Assembly: GCA_013350335.1 (NCBI GenBank)
Contig: CM023540.1
Span: forward strand, 26,391,175 to 26,455,174
Direction of reading: 5' to 3'
Length of the DNA stretch: 64,000 nucleotides
From: Chimonanthus salicifolius
Lineage: Eukaryota > Streptophyta > Magnoliopsida > Laurales > Calycanthaceae
A program made the translations under genes and the position numbers. Under the pieces are notes generated by a model. It saw nothing but the letters and a program-made list of their open reading frames with translations. It was not told the DNA's origin and made no database searches. This document shows, in pieces, positions 38,001 through 50,600 of the stretch. The stretch's first letter is position 1. Each line of letters opens with the position of its first letter.

Positions 38001-41000
38001 AATAATTAGAGTTTATAATAAGTATGACTAACAATTACTCCATGTTAACTATAATATTCACTAACTATTACCCAAAAAAAAAGAGGTTATGGTAGAAAAA
38101 AGTTTCTAAAACTAGGTTTAAGATGAGCTTGCCTTGAGAGATAGGCAAGGTGCAAAATGTATAGAAGGTAGGTGAGTGCATTGGCACAATTAAAGCAAGC
38201 CTTTGAATATTATGATTTGGAACTTGAACTCAAGTTCCACCTTGGCATCCATAGTCACCTCAATTTCTATACAGATGATAGTAGCAGACTTTGGATGTAG
38301 GTAGCAACAATAATCAATATTTTATGCATGATATGACATGGAAGAACAAAGACAAGTAGTACTTATCCCATAGAGCATTGTTGACTAATATACGTTAGAA
38401 AATTAAACTTTTTAGACAATGAGAAATAGGTGTTGTGAGAGACAGAAACATGAGAGTACAAACTGAATGCAAAAACATGGATACATCATTCCACTTTTCC
38501 AAAATCTTGGACACATGAATTTAGGTGTCATGTTCAAAATATTTTTTATATTCATGTCATTTTTACAAAGTATCTATCGATATCACGGTAACTGACATGA
38601 TATGTTGAGCAACTACAAATGTCCAGGCATCATATAATAGGCACTTCAACTACATAAGAAGGTTTATTTTTCTTTTTTTCAGTTTACAATCACCAAAATA
38701 AACCAAGATGAAACCAATTTTATTGTCAATATGATGCCTTGACAAGCAACGTAGAATTTGGAGCAAGTATGTATGTGGTAATCTACGGGTAGCTCCAGAG
38801 GGAGAGAGTGAATGAATACCATCTAAGAAAGCAGATTATGTGCATGGAAAACTGACAGCCCCTATTTGAAGAACTGAGCACTTGGCTGCTTGCCAGTTAA
38901 TTACTTCGATAAGGGGAGGTCGAATTAATGTGGAGTAATATAATCAAAAGCGGCATTTATGATGATGAGGTGACAGATTCCTCCCTTGCACTATTTCTTT
39001 CATTCATTGAGATCTTGTTACCTTTGAAAACAAAAACGCATACACAACATGGATAATATAATTCACAGAGCTGCCTCAATGATAAATGGGACAAGGTTTA
39101 GATGATGATTATTCTGTATTAATCTTATTGCACTCTCTATTATACATAACAAAACATAGGTTGCAAGAGCATATAGAAGTTCATCTGCAGGTGGTTTCAT
39201 TCCTTGTAATAGGCATCATATTTCAAGAGCAAATAGATCAATACTTACAGCCTCTGTACAGCTGAATAGAAGGCTGACAAGAGCTTTCCACTGAAGAAAT
39301 GCTTCCAGTGATTGCCCCATCTGCATGCTTTCAGATGACATAAAGATCTACAATCTAGAAACTATATATGCATAAATTTGCTCAGAAACAAGCCATAATG
39401 TTTTAGAGCATTACCAGAAATGCAACAAACGCAAATTGCAGCTCTCCTAGAAGTAGATCTTCTTCACCACCAAAATCTTTCATTATTATCGTCTCTAGCA
39501 GTTGTGTCTGAGTATGAAGAGATTCAACAAAACATTTTCCAGCAATCAGAAACATATTTCATTTAGAAGAATCATAGACTCCTTCCAAATTCAAAGTTAA
39601 GAACAGCATAAAGAGAGTTCAGAGAAAAGGTCCAAAGAAGCTGGACCATCCATCCTGGAATAAAGGATACATGGAGACCATTGTTTTGAGGAGAGGGTGG
39701 GGCAATCTACTGTCAATTTTGATATGACACTGGCTGATATGTCCATATGTTACATCAGATAGAGGTGTTCTATTATTAAGGATTATATGCAGTTAGCTAG
39801 AATTAGCTGGAGATAACACTTGTAATCCTTGTTTCTAGCTAATAATGACTATCATCAGTAACTAGATAAATCTGTAAAATAATGAGTTGAGACTCCTGCA
39901 AAGTATACAAGAATAGAGTTCCATTTCTTCCCTTTATCATTCACATCTCTCTCTCCTCTCTTTCCCTGCAATTCCTTCTCTTCAAAACTTCAGCATGTAT
40001 GCAAAGCGACGAGGTTGGTAACTCTTCATCTTGCTCACTGCTTAAGTGCTGAGAGGCATTCCTTCCCTCATAGTCATCAACGTCTTTGTTGGCTTTCATC
40101 ACCGATTATTGCACCCACTTGAGATCATTTAATCTCGCTTTTGAACTCTTCCTCCAAGATTGGATTTTTACGTTCTTTATATTGGGTTTTTTTCCCCAAT
40201 TTTATCAGCACTAAAGGTTTGCCAAAATTCCTCTTTTTTTCTGCTGTTGAATATTTCAATTATTTGCGATCTGACAATGGGATCCCTGTGTATCCCTGCT
40301 GTTTTAGGGTCTTCTCTATAAGATCCGATCTTTGATAATGGAAGTGCCTTTTTCAAACGGTTACAGACTTATTTTTAAATACCGATTTCTCTCATATGCA
40401 ACACCTCATTTTTAAATACTGATTGCTTCTGATGGTGCTATTCATCTTGTTTTGGGATTATTGAGTTGTATTATTACTTGTTTTTGCCCATTTACTCAGC
40501 GATTTACTTGCTACTTCTATTGAGACAATTTTTTATTTGTAACCATGCTCCTTCATTTGTTTTGCTTTCTGCTGCTGCTATTCTGCAGACTGTTCCATCA
40601 ATACGTACTATTGTTGTATAGTGAGAGCTAGGCATTTCAGAGCTATGGTAGAGAGTGCTCAACCCCATGGAGTGCAAAATGGTTGGAACTTGGAACACCT
40701 CCACACACGAGAAAGCCTTTATTCTGGAAAAGCAAGAAACCTGGAACAATGGTATCCCAAAAATAGCATGCGGCAAGTCTGGAGCAAAGCTGCTTCAAAA
40801 ATTAGCACTTAGGAAATCTGTAACAGCATTGCTTCGGAAATCAACACTAGTAAACTTTCATGCCTTCGCTCCAAAGATTCAACAGGTCCAGAGCAAGGCA
40901 TTCCAAAAAAGTGTTTAGAGCCTGGTTGTTAAAATCTTACGATACACGATTCATACGATATGATAAGAGGAACGATTCGTATCTATCAACAAATCTTACG

Positions 41001-44000
41001 ATTCGTATAAATAATAGAATTATGGGGTTATTAGGAGTGTGAAAGCATGAAACATTTCGTTTTAATAGTTTTTAAGGCTTGAGTTAATGAGCATTTAAAA
41101 CCTTTTGATTTTTTTAGGGGTTCTTAGTTCATTATTGACTTTCCGCAGTATAGTTGGATTATATACTGGTCTTATACTTTTGGGAGTTGGAGTATTGAAA
41201 TTTGAGCTCTAATTAACTAATTATATAAAATTCACTTAATATTGAAAGAAAGTTGGAGAATTGCTCATGTTATTACATTTTAGATATATTTTACGTTATT
41301 CCATATATTAAATATTTTTTAGGACAAACACTTGTGAATCTTACGATTCTACGATTATACGATTTACGATGCAAAATGTATTAACGATTTACGATACGAT
41401 TCGATTTTCACAACATTAGTTTAAGAGATCAATTGATAGAAGATGAAATAAAAATTGCATTTAATGCAATAATCCATGCTCTCATCACACTGCTCAAGTA
41501 CATCAAATGCAAAGAATGATCATCATCACCACATCTCTACTTGGCATGACTCCTACTAGTGTAACTTGGGTTGGGCCCGCCCTCACCAATCTAGCCTGAC
41601 CCAAAAAGCATAAACTCGGGTCAACTTGTTTAGGGCCTGAGTTTAATTTGGGCTCAAAAAAAATGTAGCTTCATTTGAAATTGGTTGGTCTCAGGCCTTG
41701 CATTTTAAAGGTTCAACCCAATCCGAACCCTGTGGCGGATGTCAGCGGTTCGAGTCCGCTTCCAAGTTAACCTTGAGGGCTGACGCAGTGGGTAGGATTG
41801 AGTGAAAATATGGATAGGTGACTCAGTTTAAAAGGGCTAAATAAATGGAATCAATGGGATTAGTGGGTCTAAATGGGATTAAATGGGAAGGAATAAATGG
41901 GATTTAGTGTGGGTATGATAAGAATGGGTATTCAATGGAAATTGGTGGTCTACGGTGGTTAACGGAGGGGATCGGTCAACATGGGATCAATGGGGTCAAA
42001 GGGCTAATGGTTCTAAGATGGTGGGGTAAAGATAAAAATAAAAGAAAGGGATAAGGGGACGGTCCTGGAAAAGAGATCCAGCGAGTGGGAGTTGAGGAAG
42101 ATGGGAGATGGGAAGATGGGTTCTGGATATGGGATGTGAGTGGAACAGGCTGATTGGGAGGCGAGGAGGACAGAGGCTTCAGGCAGGCCAAATCTGGTTC
42201 AGCCGGGAAGGCTGGGAAAAAAAGTGAGCAGGGACAGCAGGCTGCAATGGTTCTGAAGCAGGGAGCAGTCCTGGCTGGTGGATGGTTCAGAGAGAGAGTG
42301 AGAGCGAGAAAAGGGAGAGGAGGAGAAGAAGAGAGAAGAAGAAAAGAAGAAGAATGCAGAGAAGATAACAGGAGAGAGAAGGAGAAACATAAGAGAGAAG
42401 AAGATGAGGGAAATTTCCAATTTTAATCCATTGATAAAAACACACTAATTACATTCCCTAATGGGGTTTTTATAAGAAAACCCAAAACTAGAATAAGAAA
42501 TTAAATTAAAAACAAAAATAGAAAATTTAAAAGGGAAATAAATCTAAATAAACCTAATTTTACAAATAGAAGTAAAATAAAAATAGAAATTGCCAGATTT
42601 CAATTTTTCTGGTCGAAGCCCATGCTGCATCAAGGGCCCATCATATACCATATATAGTTTTATGTTGTATACTTATCTTAAACAATTTATTATCATATTT
42701 AAATTAAGGCATTAACCTTTAATTTAAGTACAATCACCAAAAAAAAAAAATTAAGTACTTTAAATCCTATCCATCCCACTTCAAACTCAATCTAATCTCT
42801 AATATAAATTCATTCAAATCCACCATTCCCTGTCCATATCTCTAAATAGATATTGGAATTGCACATATGAGAATGTACAAACAAGGTTTTAAAATATCTA
42901 AAAATGGCCCATAAATATATTAGGATAGTGATGGGGAAAACAAGAGAGGAAAAAAGTAATTAAAGAAAATACTTGAAAACTGAAAGGCCCAATTAGGTTC
43001 TTACTTTTAAGAATCAAGCCTGATGTAAAATATTAAGGCCTCATTGGGCTTGATCTATGGGTTGGCCCTATCTCAAGTTGATTCAGGGCCCAACCTAATC
43101 TGCCTGACTTGCATCACAAACGAGTAACAAGTCCCAAATGTCGAGCTTTTAACTCTGCTGAAAAAAAAGGGATCAAATGTAGCTAAAGTACAAGTACTTC
43201 TATGCCAACCAATGTTGATGGGTGGAGATCCCAAGGTAAGCAGTTGTCTGTTGACTAAGGGGTTACCACACCAATGGAACACTTGGCCATGTCAACAAGC
43301 TTTTGCCCACCCTTGGGACATTTATAAGAGGCAGTGCAGTTGAAGACAAATGCAACCAGTATTACATAGAGTGAAAACTGTCATTGCAGCTCCCCAATTG
43401 TTCCTTGGAGAATTTATTGCTGCTTCCTTCTACCACATCCTACTTCAGCAAACTGCAGTTTGATGATCTTCCTTTTCTGTTACTTCTTCCTTCCATTTAC
43501 TATAGTTTCAACTGTTCCGTCATTTACTCTCAATCTTTCGTAATGGTTCCCTAGGACTATATTCATTTATATGGCTCTTTTGTATTTACCACCTCTTTGG
43601 GTATTGTGTAAGTCAAAAACTTGTAGCATCTTGTGTTGATTAATAAAGCAATCAAAGTTCCTTGTTGGACCGGATGATTGCTTCTCAAGTGTGGACTTCT
43701 GTACGGACATTTAGTGTGAGATTGGTATAAGGAATAACCCACTTCACTTGATCACCGTTGACACAAACCCAGACTTTACTTCTCTTCCATTCTCCCACTA
43801 ACTACCCCGCTGTACGCACTAGATAGAGGGGTATTTGGGCTTTTATTCCAGTCTCTACCAGCCAGAACCGCTTCAGACTGATGAAGGCAGCAACCAATGA
43901 TAGCTCTCTCCTTGAACTTCAATTTTTCAAGTTTTGCATTGTCTCGAGAGGACTAGAATACCCCTCCTCTTGGCCCAACCAGTGCAACTCGAGATCTGGA

Positions 44001-47000
44001 CTCCTTGGAAGCTTCTTTCATGGCACCTACTTGTAGCACCAGGCATCAAAAACTACCATTCCATCAAAAAATGTTTTTCGCTTGCTTCTTCTTGTAGTTC
44101 TTTTTTTTGCCTTATTTGATCTTTTGAGTGGTTTTTCTCCATGTAATATTGTAATGGCTTATGATGACAAAACCTCTAAACTCCAAAATTAAAAATTACA
44201 AATGTTCCTCCAAATGAGCATAGTAACTTAGAGTGGTCACAATGCAAACAAAAATCGAACAGCATAAATGGGAAACTCCTCCAAGAATTAAGGTTTTCCC
44301 ATTCTCTAATCTCTATGAATATAATATGGCAATCAAATAGCAATCAATATAACATCCAATCCCATGTTCCATGAACATAGAAAACAAAGAGAGGTGGATT
44401 GTCATTTCTTAAAGGGATTATGTCATGAGGATTATTAACTTAACATCCGATACGACATAAAAGGACCAACGTGCAAATATGTTCACAAAGGTCGTCTAAC
44501 AATATCATTTACTAGTTATGATAGGCAAGCTTGACATACTTGACATCTATGCACAAGCTTGAGGAGGAGCTAAGAGGGACTACACATTCGTGTACTCTTG
44601 ATGTGGACTACCTTTGATGTACATATTACCGCAACATATGAAAGTGGTTTATTGTAAGGATTAGATCAAGTTAACTAGAGTTAGCTAATCTTGTAATCCT
44701 TGTTTGATTAAGCCTATCAAATCATTGGCTAAGACTCTTGTAAAGAATACAAGAATAGAGTTCCATTTCTTCTCTTGCTCATTAGCACCCCTCTCTCTCT
44801 CTCTCTCTCTTTCTTTTCCTTCTTTTTCCTGCAAGTCCTCTTCAAACCTTTAATATGAGGCTTGGACTAGTAAAACACATATAAACTACACTTTCACAAA
44901 AAGGGACGCTTGAATACTAGCAAAGCATTGCAGTTCCATTTTATGAGAATAATAAAATATTCATAATGGTAACAACTATTGAGCTACTAAACTTATATGT
45001 GATACTAAGAAACCTTTGAAGGCAATGATATATCAGTGCCCTAGAGTTTGGGTTTATGCCAAATATATAAATAATAGACCTTACTTTCCAATTAAGACAA
45101 CTCATAAAGAAGTTTAGGGATAAAAGGATTTACACAATTATTTATTGATTTAGGTAAGGCCAACAATTAGGCATCGAGACAATTATTTGGAAAATGTTAA
45201 CAAAGAAATGCATCCTTACCAATGTGTAGAAAACAAATGGGATAAGTATTTAGGGGTGGCAAAGTGTAAGTACAATGCATGGATGGACAATAAAAGTCCT
45301 TTGTCAGAGTTGGGCTTCAGCAAGAGTGCAATGCTTTATGGAGTAGAGTGTTGGGCAATTAAAAGAAAAAAAAAAAAAAGTAAACAAAGTCAAGATATCG
45401 GAGAAGCGTATGCTATGTTGGATGAGTGGTTTAACTCTAAATGATAGAGTTAGATATAAACGCATTAGGGATAATCTAAAGATAATTCCAATAGATGACA
45501 AAATGAGAGAAACTCATTTGAGATGGTTTGTTCACGGCGGTAAAAGCACAACTCCAATATGTAGGGTGGAGAAGTTAAGGATTGAAGGCACTATAAGAAG
45601 AGGCCTGACCTTCGAGAACATGGAGGATAGGGATAAAAAAGGAGATGCTAGAATGTGGAGTGACTAATGGAATGGTTTACGATAGGGCTAATTGGAGAAC
45701 TCATAAAGCCGATCTCAAATAGAGGGGATAACTAGCTAATGATGATGATGGCATTGTTTTTAGATGATATGGTATCATTAATGAGACAAATTATCAACTA
45801 ACAAATACGTTTCAACTTGAAGAAAAACCATTTAGGTAAATGTTTTGAAATCAATAGGACAATCAAAGTAATTGAAGAATAACATTAGTAGATCTAAGAA
45901 TAGGGATGATGAATATATTTAGTATGACATTCTAATAGATTTCCATCCTTGGGTGTAATTGTTGAACAAAACAGAGGGTATGATATAGATAACGAACACA
46001 ATGGACGTAGGATGGGCACCTAGTGGTGTGTCATGTGATAGTCGAATCCAATGTTGCTTAAAGGAGTGCTTATATAAGATGACAGTTAGATTTGCAATTC
46101 ATATGGAGTTGAATGTTCCGAATGAGGAAGCAACAATAGATAAACTAATAGTGGAGGAGATGTGCATGGTAACATGGATGTGCATGTGTCAGAAGAAAAG
46201 AAAGAGTCAGAAATGAGTAAACTCTAGCAAATCTAAAGATTCTTCATGAGAAGAAAAGATCATGGGATGCCATTGAAAATGGTCTAGGCACATAGATTGA
46301 AGGCAAACAAATAGTCATTATGCAAAGAATGAATGTGTTACAAGTAAACAGTACTAAAAAAAAGGGAAGATCATTAAAGACTCAACGAGATGGTGAAGAA
46401 AGGACTCCGTTAATTGATTTTATTATTGGGTTGAGTAGAAAAGTAGGACTCTAAAAGCTGACCTAAGAATATTGGATAATGGCTTTGGTGGTGGTGGTGG
46501 TGGCGGTGGTGGTGGTGTGACCTGACATAATCAGGGCTATAATCCATATAGTTTGGCCCATCAAATCATCACTCTAGATCACTTACCCATGGCTCAAAAG
46601 TATGTAGTAGGAAGGTTAGTAATTGAATGTTTCTCTATAGGGTCTAATAAACCTTGCCAATAAGTAAAATCAAACTTCCTATTTTAAATAAATTGACATT
46701 GATAAAAGAAGTATGATTATTTATTTACTTATTTATAGTTTAGAGAATAAATACAGAAGGTACTGAGTATTACTTTGTCCATGTTCAAAGAAGTAAGCTC
46801 TTCGCTGGAAATGCCCTCATGCTTGATGACATTCGGAATTGATGTGTAGTAACAACCTTTATGGGACTTCTCAAATGACCTTGAGAACTTGCTAATCTTC
46901 AATTGCTCTGCTAATTTCTTTTCCATAGCTGTTTTTGGAACCATGTTGACCAATTCAGTTTCACTTGCTATGGTAATCTCCCCTCCAATTGGTTCTACAA

Positions 47001-47613
47001 CCCAAAAATGAAAAAATATATATATATATATTAAAAACAGCATAAGGTTGATTAATTGGCAAAGGAAATTGTACCTCTAGAGTTTCAAATAACAATGGAA
47101 TGCCTAGATTTTTGAAGCAGAACAACTAAATGGATAGAACACAAAATGTATCACCCTTTTTTTGAAATGAATAATGTGTACTTGCCTCCTTATTCTTATG
47201 GGGACATGATCTTGGAAATCAGGATTAAAACTTCTTTCCTGCTAAGGATATGTTTTTTTTTTTTTTTCGTTCACATGTTTTCTTAGGAAAATGAATTCTG
47301 ATTGGCAAATCTTACTAGAAAAAAGACTAGGTAGAAATCCATTCTGCAATATAAAAAATTCTACATTTATTTGCCATTATCACCCATTCAACAAATAGAT
47401 CAGGTAAGGCCAACCCATTTAATAATAAGCCTAGTACCAGCTCTGATGATATAGATTGGATCGGTCAGATTGGACCGAACTCATTTGATGAATGGTCAGG
47501 TTGTCAGCCCATTTAACAAACGGGTCAAGTTGTGTATGGTTGGGGTCAACCCATCTAATAAGGTAGGCTCTTGTTTCACAAAGGCTTGATGAGTAAAAAT
47601 TCCCTTCTCCATC

Positions 47614-47650
<37 letters not shown>

Positions 47651-50600
47651 TGTTCAGGGTGGGAGGGAGTGTGTTGGTGGTTTTTTGGCTATTTCCCTAG
47701 GAAAATATGCCCCCTAAGAATTCAGATTTCTAAATTCTAAGGAATGGGAAAATCTCAATTCCCTACAAGGAGTAAACACTGCCTATGCCAATCAAAATTT
47801 GGAGGTATTGTTAATACTAGGCCATTTTAAGAAGTCTAGGATGATGTATCAAATAACAAACAAGTCTCAGCAATAATCATTGTTGAACTGAAAAGATAAT
47901 CACAAATTATGAATTAAGTCAGGTGACACCGAAACAGTATCAAATCTTCATTGCACACCAACTCTGCAATTGTTGGACAGGAAGGCAAAGCTAGACATTA
48001 CAAAGTTAGGTGCAAACCGCAAGGCAGGAAGAGGTGTAACCTCAAGAATTTAATAAAATATAAATCATCATCAAACTCATCTGTCCCATCTATTTGGGTT
48101 GGCACTATTAGCTAGAAGAAAGTTGTTTTCCTTGGGTTGCCTATCTGACACCCATGAGACTTGAACCCACAATATTTATAGCTACAACATCATAACTTAC
48201 CAACTGATCTATAGGCTCTTGTCAAAAAGTAAAAATATGTAGTAGTTAGGGAAACAAAGCTATCTTGTAAAACAAAAAATGAACATGTGAACAGTGACAT
48301 GTAATCAAGGATGAATACAGAAACAGATAGATGTCTAAGTTTCAATACTACAAAAATCACCATTTAACATGAACCACTTCATAAATCACTAAATCATAAA
48401 GGCTTAATACCATGGAATTAGACTAGTATGAAGAGGTAACTATTAACTTATCTATTAAAATGAATATAATATTCAGGAAAACATAATTCCTCTCCTGCTT
48501 CTATAAGTATTGCCAATAGAGGATGTACTCATGCAGAACATGACAAGGAAATGATGCCCAGTTGTGTACTTAAGTATTCACGAGTATAGAAGTATGAGTA
48601 ATGATCCTATGTGCCATCCTAATGGTAAGAATGACTGTGTGTATGTATGTATGTATGTGTGTCTGCGTGTATCTTTAAAAAATCCATGAAGTTTATCACA
48701 CCCCTCTCATTTGATCCATCCAATAGTTTCAAAAAATTCAAAATGATACATATCTGCATCTTTGCGTTTAAAATTAACAAACAATTTAGATTTTTTTTTT
48801 TTGAGTTTAACAAACAATTTAGATTTTTAAGAGTTGGACCCCACATGTCCCAAATGGTATCATTTGAGGTCATCCCTACCATTAGGATTATAGCAAAGGA
48901 TCATTTCTCTAGAAGTATATGTCCCTACTCCCTAAGTGTTTCAGCATAGTAGCACTTGCCTACATTAGATTGTTGACATAAACATGAATTTACAGCAAAA
49001 CAAGCTAATTTATAAGAGTTACAGCAGGGAGACTAACTAGGTTTGACTTCAAATGTATGATGATGAGTGGAGTCTGGCAGCCCCACCAGATCCAAATCAA
49101 TTAAAAAAAAATCACCAAAACCATGCAATGGCTGTGGATTAGATATCAAAAACCAATCCCATTGTTCATTTCCAAATTTACAATCTACAGAAAAAAAAAA
49201 AAAATGGATGGTTAAGATGAAATTGTTAAAACCATTTTCATGACTTGGACACATGGCTAGAAAGCTGGTTTATGGCATATGACTATTGCAAATTGCTGCT
49301 TCGTCTGGTCGGGCTGGTAAACTTCACAAATTGCTGTGTGTCACAACTAAAATACTAGTTTCCTCCTTGGTAGGAAGATTAGTGTTGTCTACCCTTGAGA
49401 TTTCTAATTCATAATACAATTCAAGAGCAATAGGAAAATACCAATCTGTTCAATTATATTCTTTGTGATGTAGTTCGATATCTGCTTCCACTCCCCAAAG
49501 TGGTTCAAAGGATAAGGTCCAAGATGCTGATCAAACTCAAATTTTTTCACTGCTTCAATAAATCGCCCTTCCTATAACAAATGCAATGTTTAGTAACTTG
49601 TCATAACCCACTATGCATCATTCTCCCAAAAAAAAAACCTCCAGAGTTATCCCTTAAACAAGTAAAACATGATAAACTGGACTACTATTAATTTCTGGCT
49701 ACAAAACTAACTATCCAAGAGAAAAATGAAGAAATAAGAATGACACTAAGAAATTTCTCATGACCCTAGTTTCCAACCATATAGATTTTTTCTTTTGTAG
49801 TTTTATCAGTTTTTGCGTTCTCAACAATAATCAAGCACCCCACATATAAGGCCAGTAACTGGGCATAAAAGTTTGCCCTCAATGTCTACATATGACATGT
49901 CTAACACATAGAGTTGTCAGTTTACACTTGGATGTCATATCAACACATAGAGTTGTCAGTTTACACTTGGATACGTGGACCTATATATTGCTGGGTAAAG
50001 GGATCCATAAGAGTTGAATCAATAGCACAGTGTTTATATTATGATGCTTATTAACTAACATTTGGCATGAGATACCCTATGAACAACCATCTGATAAAAA
50101 GACAAAGGTTCCAGTACAAAACAAATGTACACCAACACTCCAGTAAGTAACTTTAATCACATACTATCACGTCAGACCTATAAAACTTTTCCTGCAAGTA
50201 AATCAATACATTATGTTAATAACCAAATTTACATAGAAAATATCTTAAGTTTACTACTTTTGGTACACATCAATTGCCAAAAATAAGTAATGACACAATT
50301 TCAACTCATAACATATTACAAGAAAATATGCAACTGTCGACAATTTATTGTATATTGGTTATATCATCATCAGCAGCAGCAGCCAATATTGGTTATGGCC
50401 AAATCAAATGTATTTACAACAAAATTTATTGCATATTCTGTAATTTGTTACATACTTTATACATTCTAACGCTATCTTCACATCTAAAATAGTTACCAAT
50501 TCCAGTTCAACCAGCAGTTCACCCACTGAAATGGAATATTTCTGTATGCCACCATCTTTGGAAAAGTCGGATTCTTGTAACAAATCAAGAAGCTAATCCA

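Larger units (their letters stand above)
39508..46773 (-). other. AAR2 intron 6 (7.3 kb), transposon-filled
   Basis: Defined by donor GTAATA after exon 6 and acceptor CTCAG before exon 7. It holds two related LTR-like blocks, an ACGATTC-family element, a plastid-derived fragment, a purine-rich tract and two LINE reverse-transcriptase remnants, listed separately. 42430-44600 otherwise shows no recognisable feature. Confidence 0.85.
46995..49441 (-). other. AAR2 intron 5
   Basis: It contains a (CT)n microsatellite at 47613-47646, a SINE, a TGTA repeat at 48640-48662 and a 35-bp direct duplication (ACAAACAATTTAGATTTTT at 48779 and 48813). A pseudo-acceptor (TTTCTGTAG near 49190) opens a 49-codon frame, but exons 5 and 6 join in phase without it. 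Confidence 0.7.

Noticed and set aside
41727..41761. tRNA gene suggested by GCGGTTCGAGTCCGC
   Set aside because: Only a T-arm-like stem is present; there is no acceptor stem, D arm or anticodon arm. It is better explained as a plastid spacer fragment.
42154..42426. 90-codon Arg/Glu-rich frame and its antisense Ser/Phe-rich frame
   Set aside because: Produced by a purine-rich tract in an intron. No splice context or homology.
46489..46516. Poly-Gly or poly-Val coding repeat
   Set aside because: A GGT microsatellite at the end of a dead LINE fragment, not part of a gene.
49033..49254. Possible extra AAR2 exon behind TTTCTGTAG
   Set aside because: Exons 5 and 6 join in phase to give the conserved IIEQIEPIGGE sequence. 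This segment is not homologous to AAR2.
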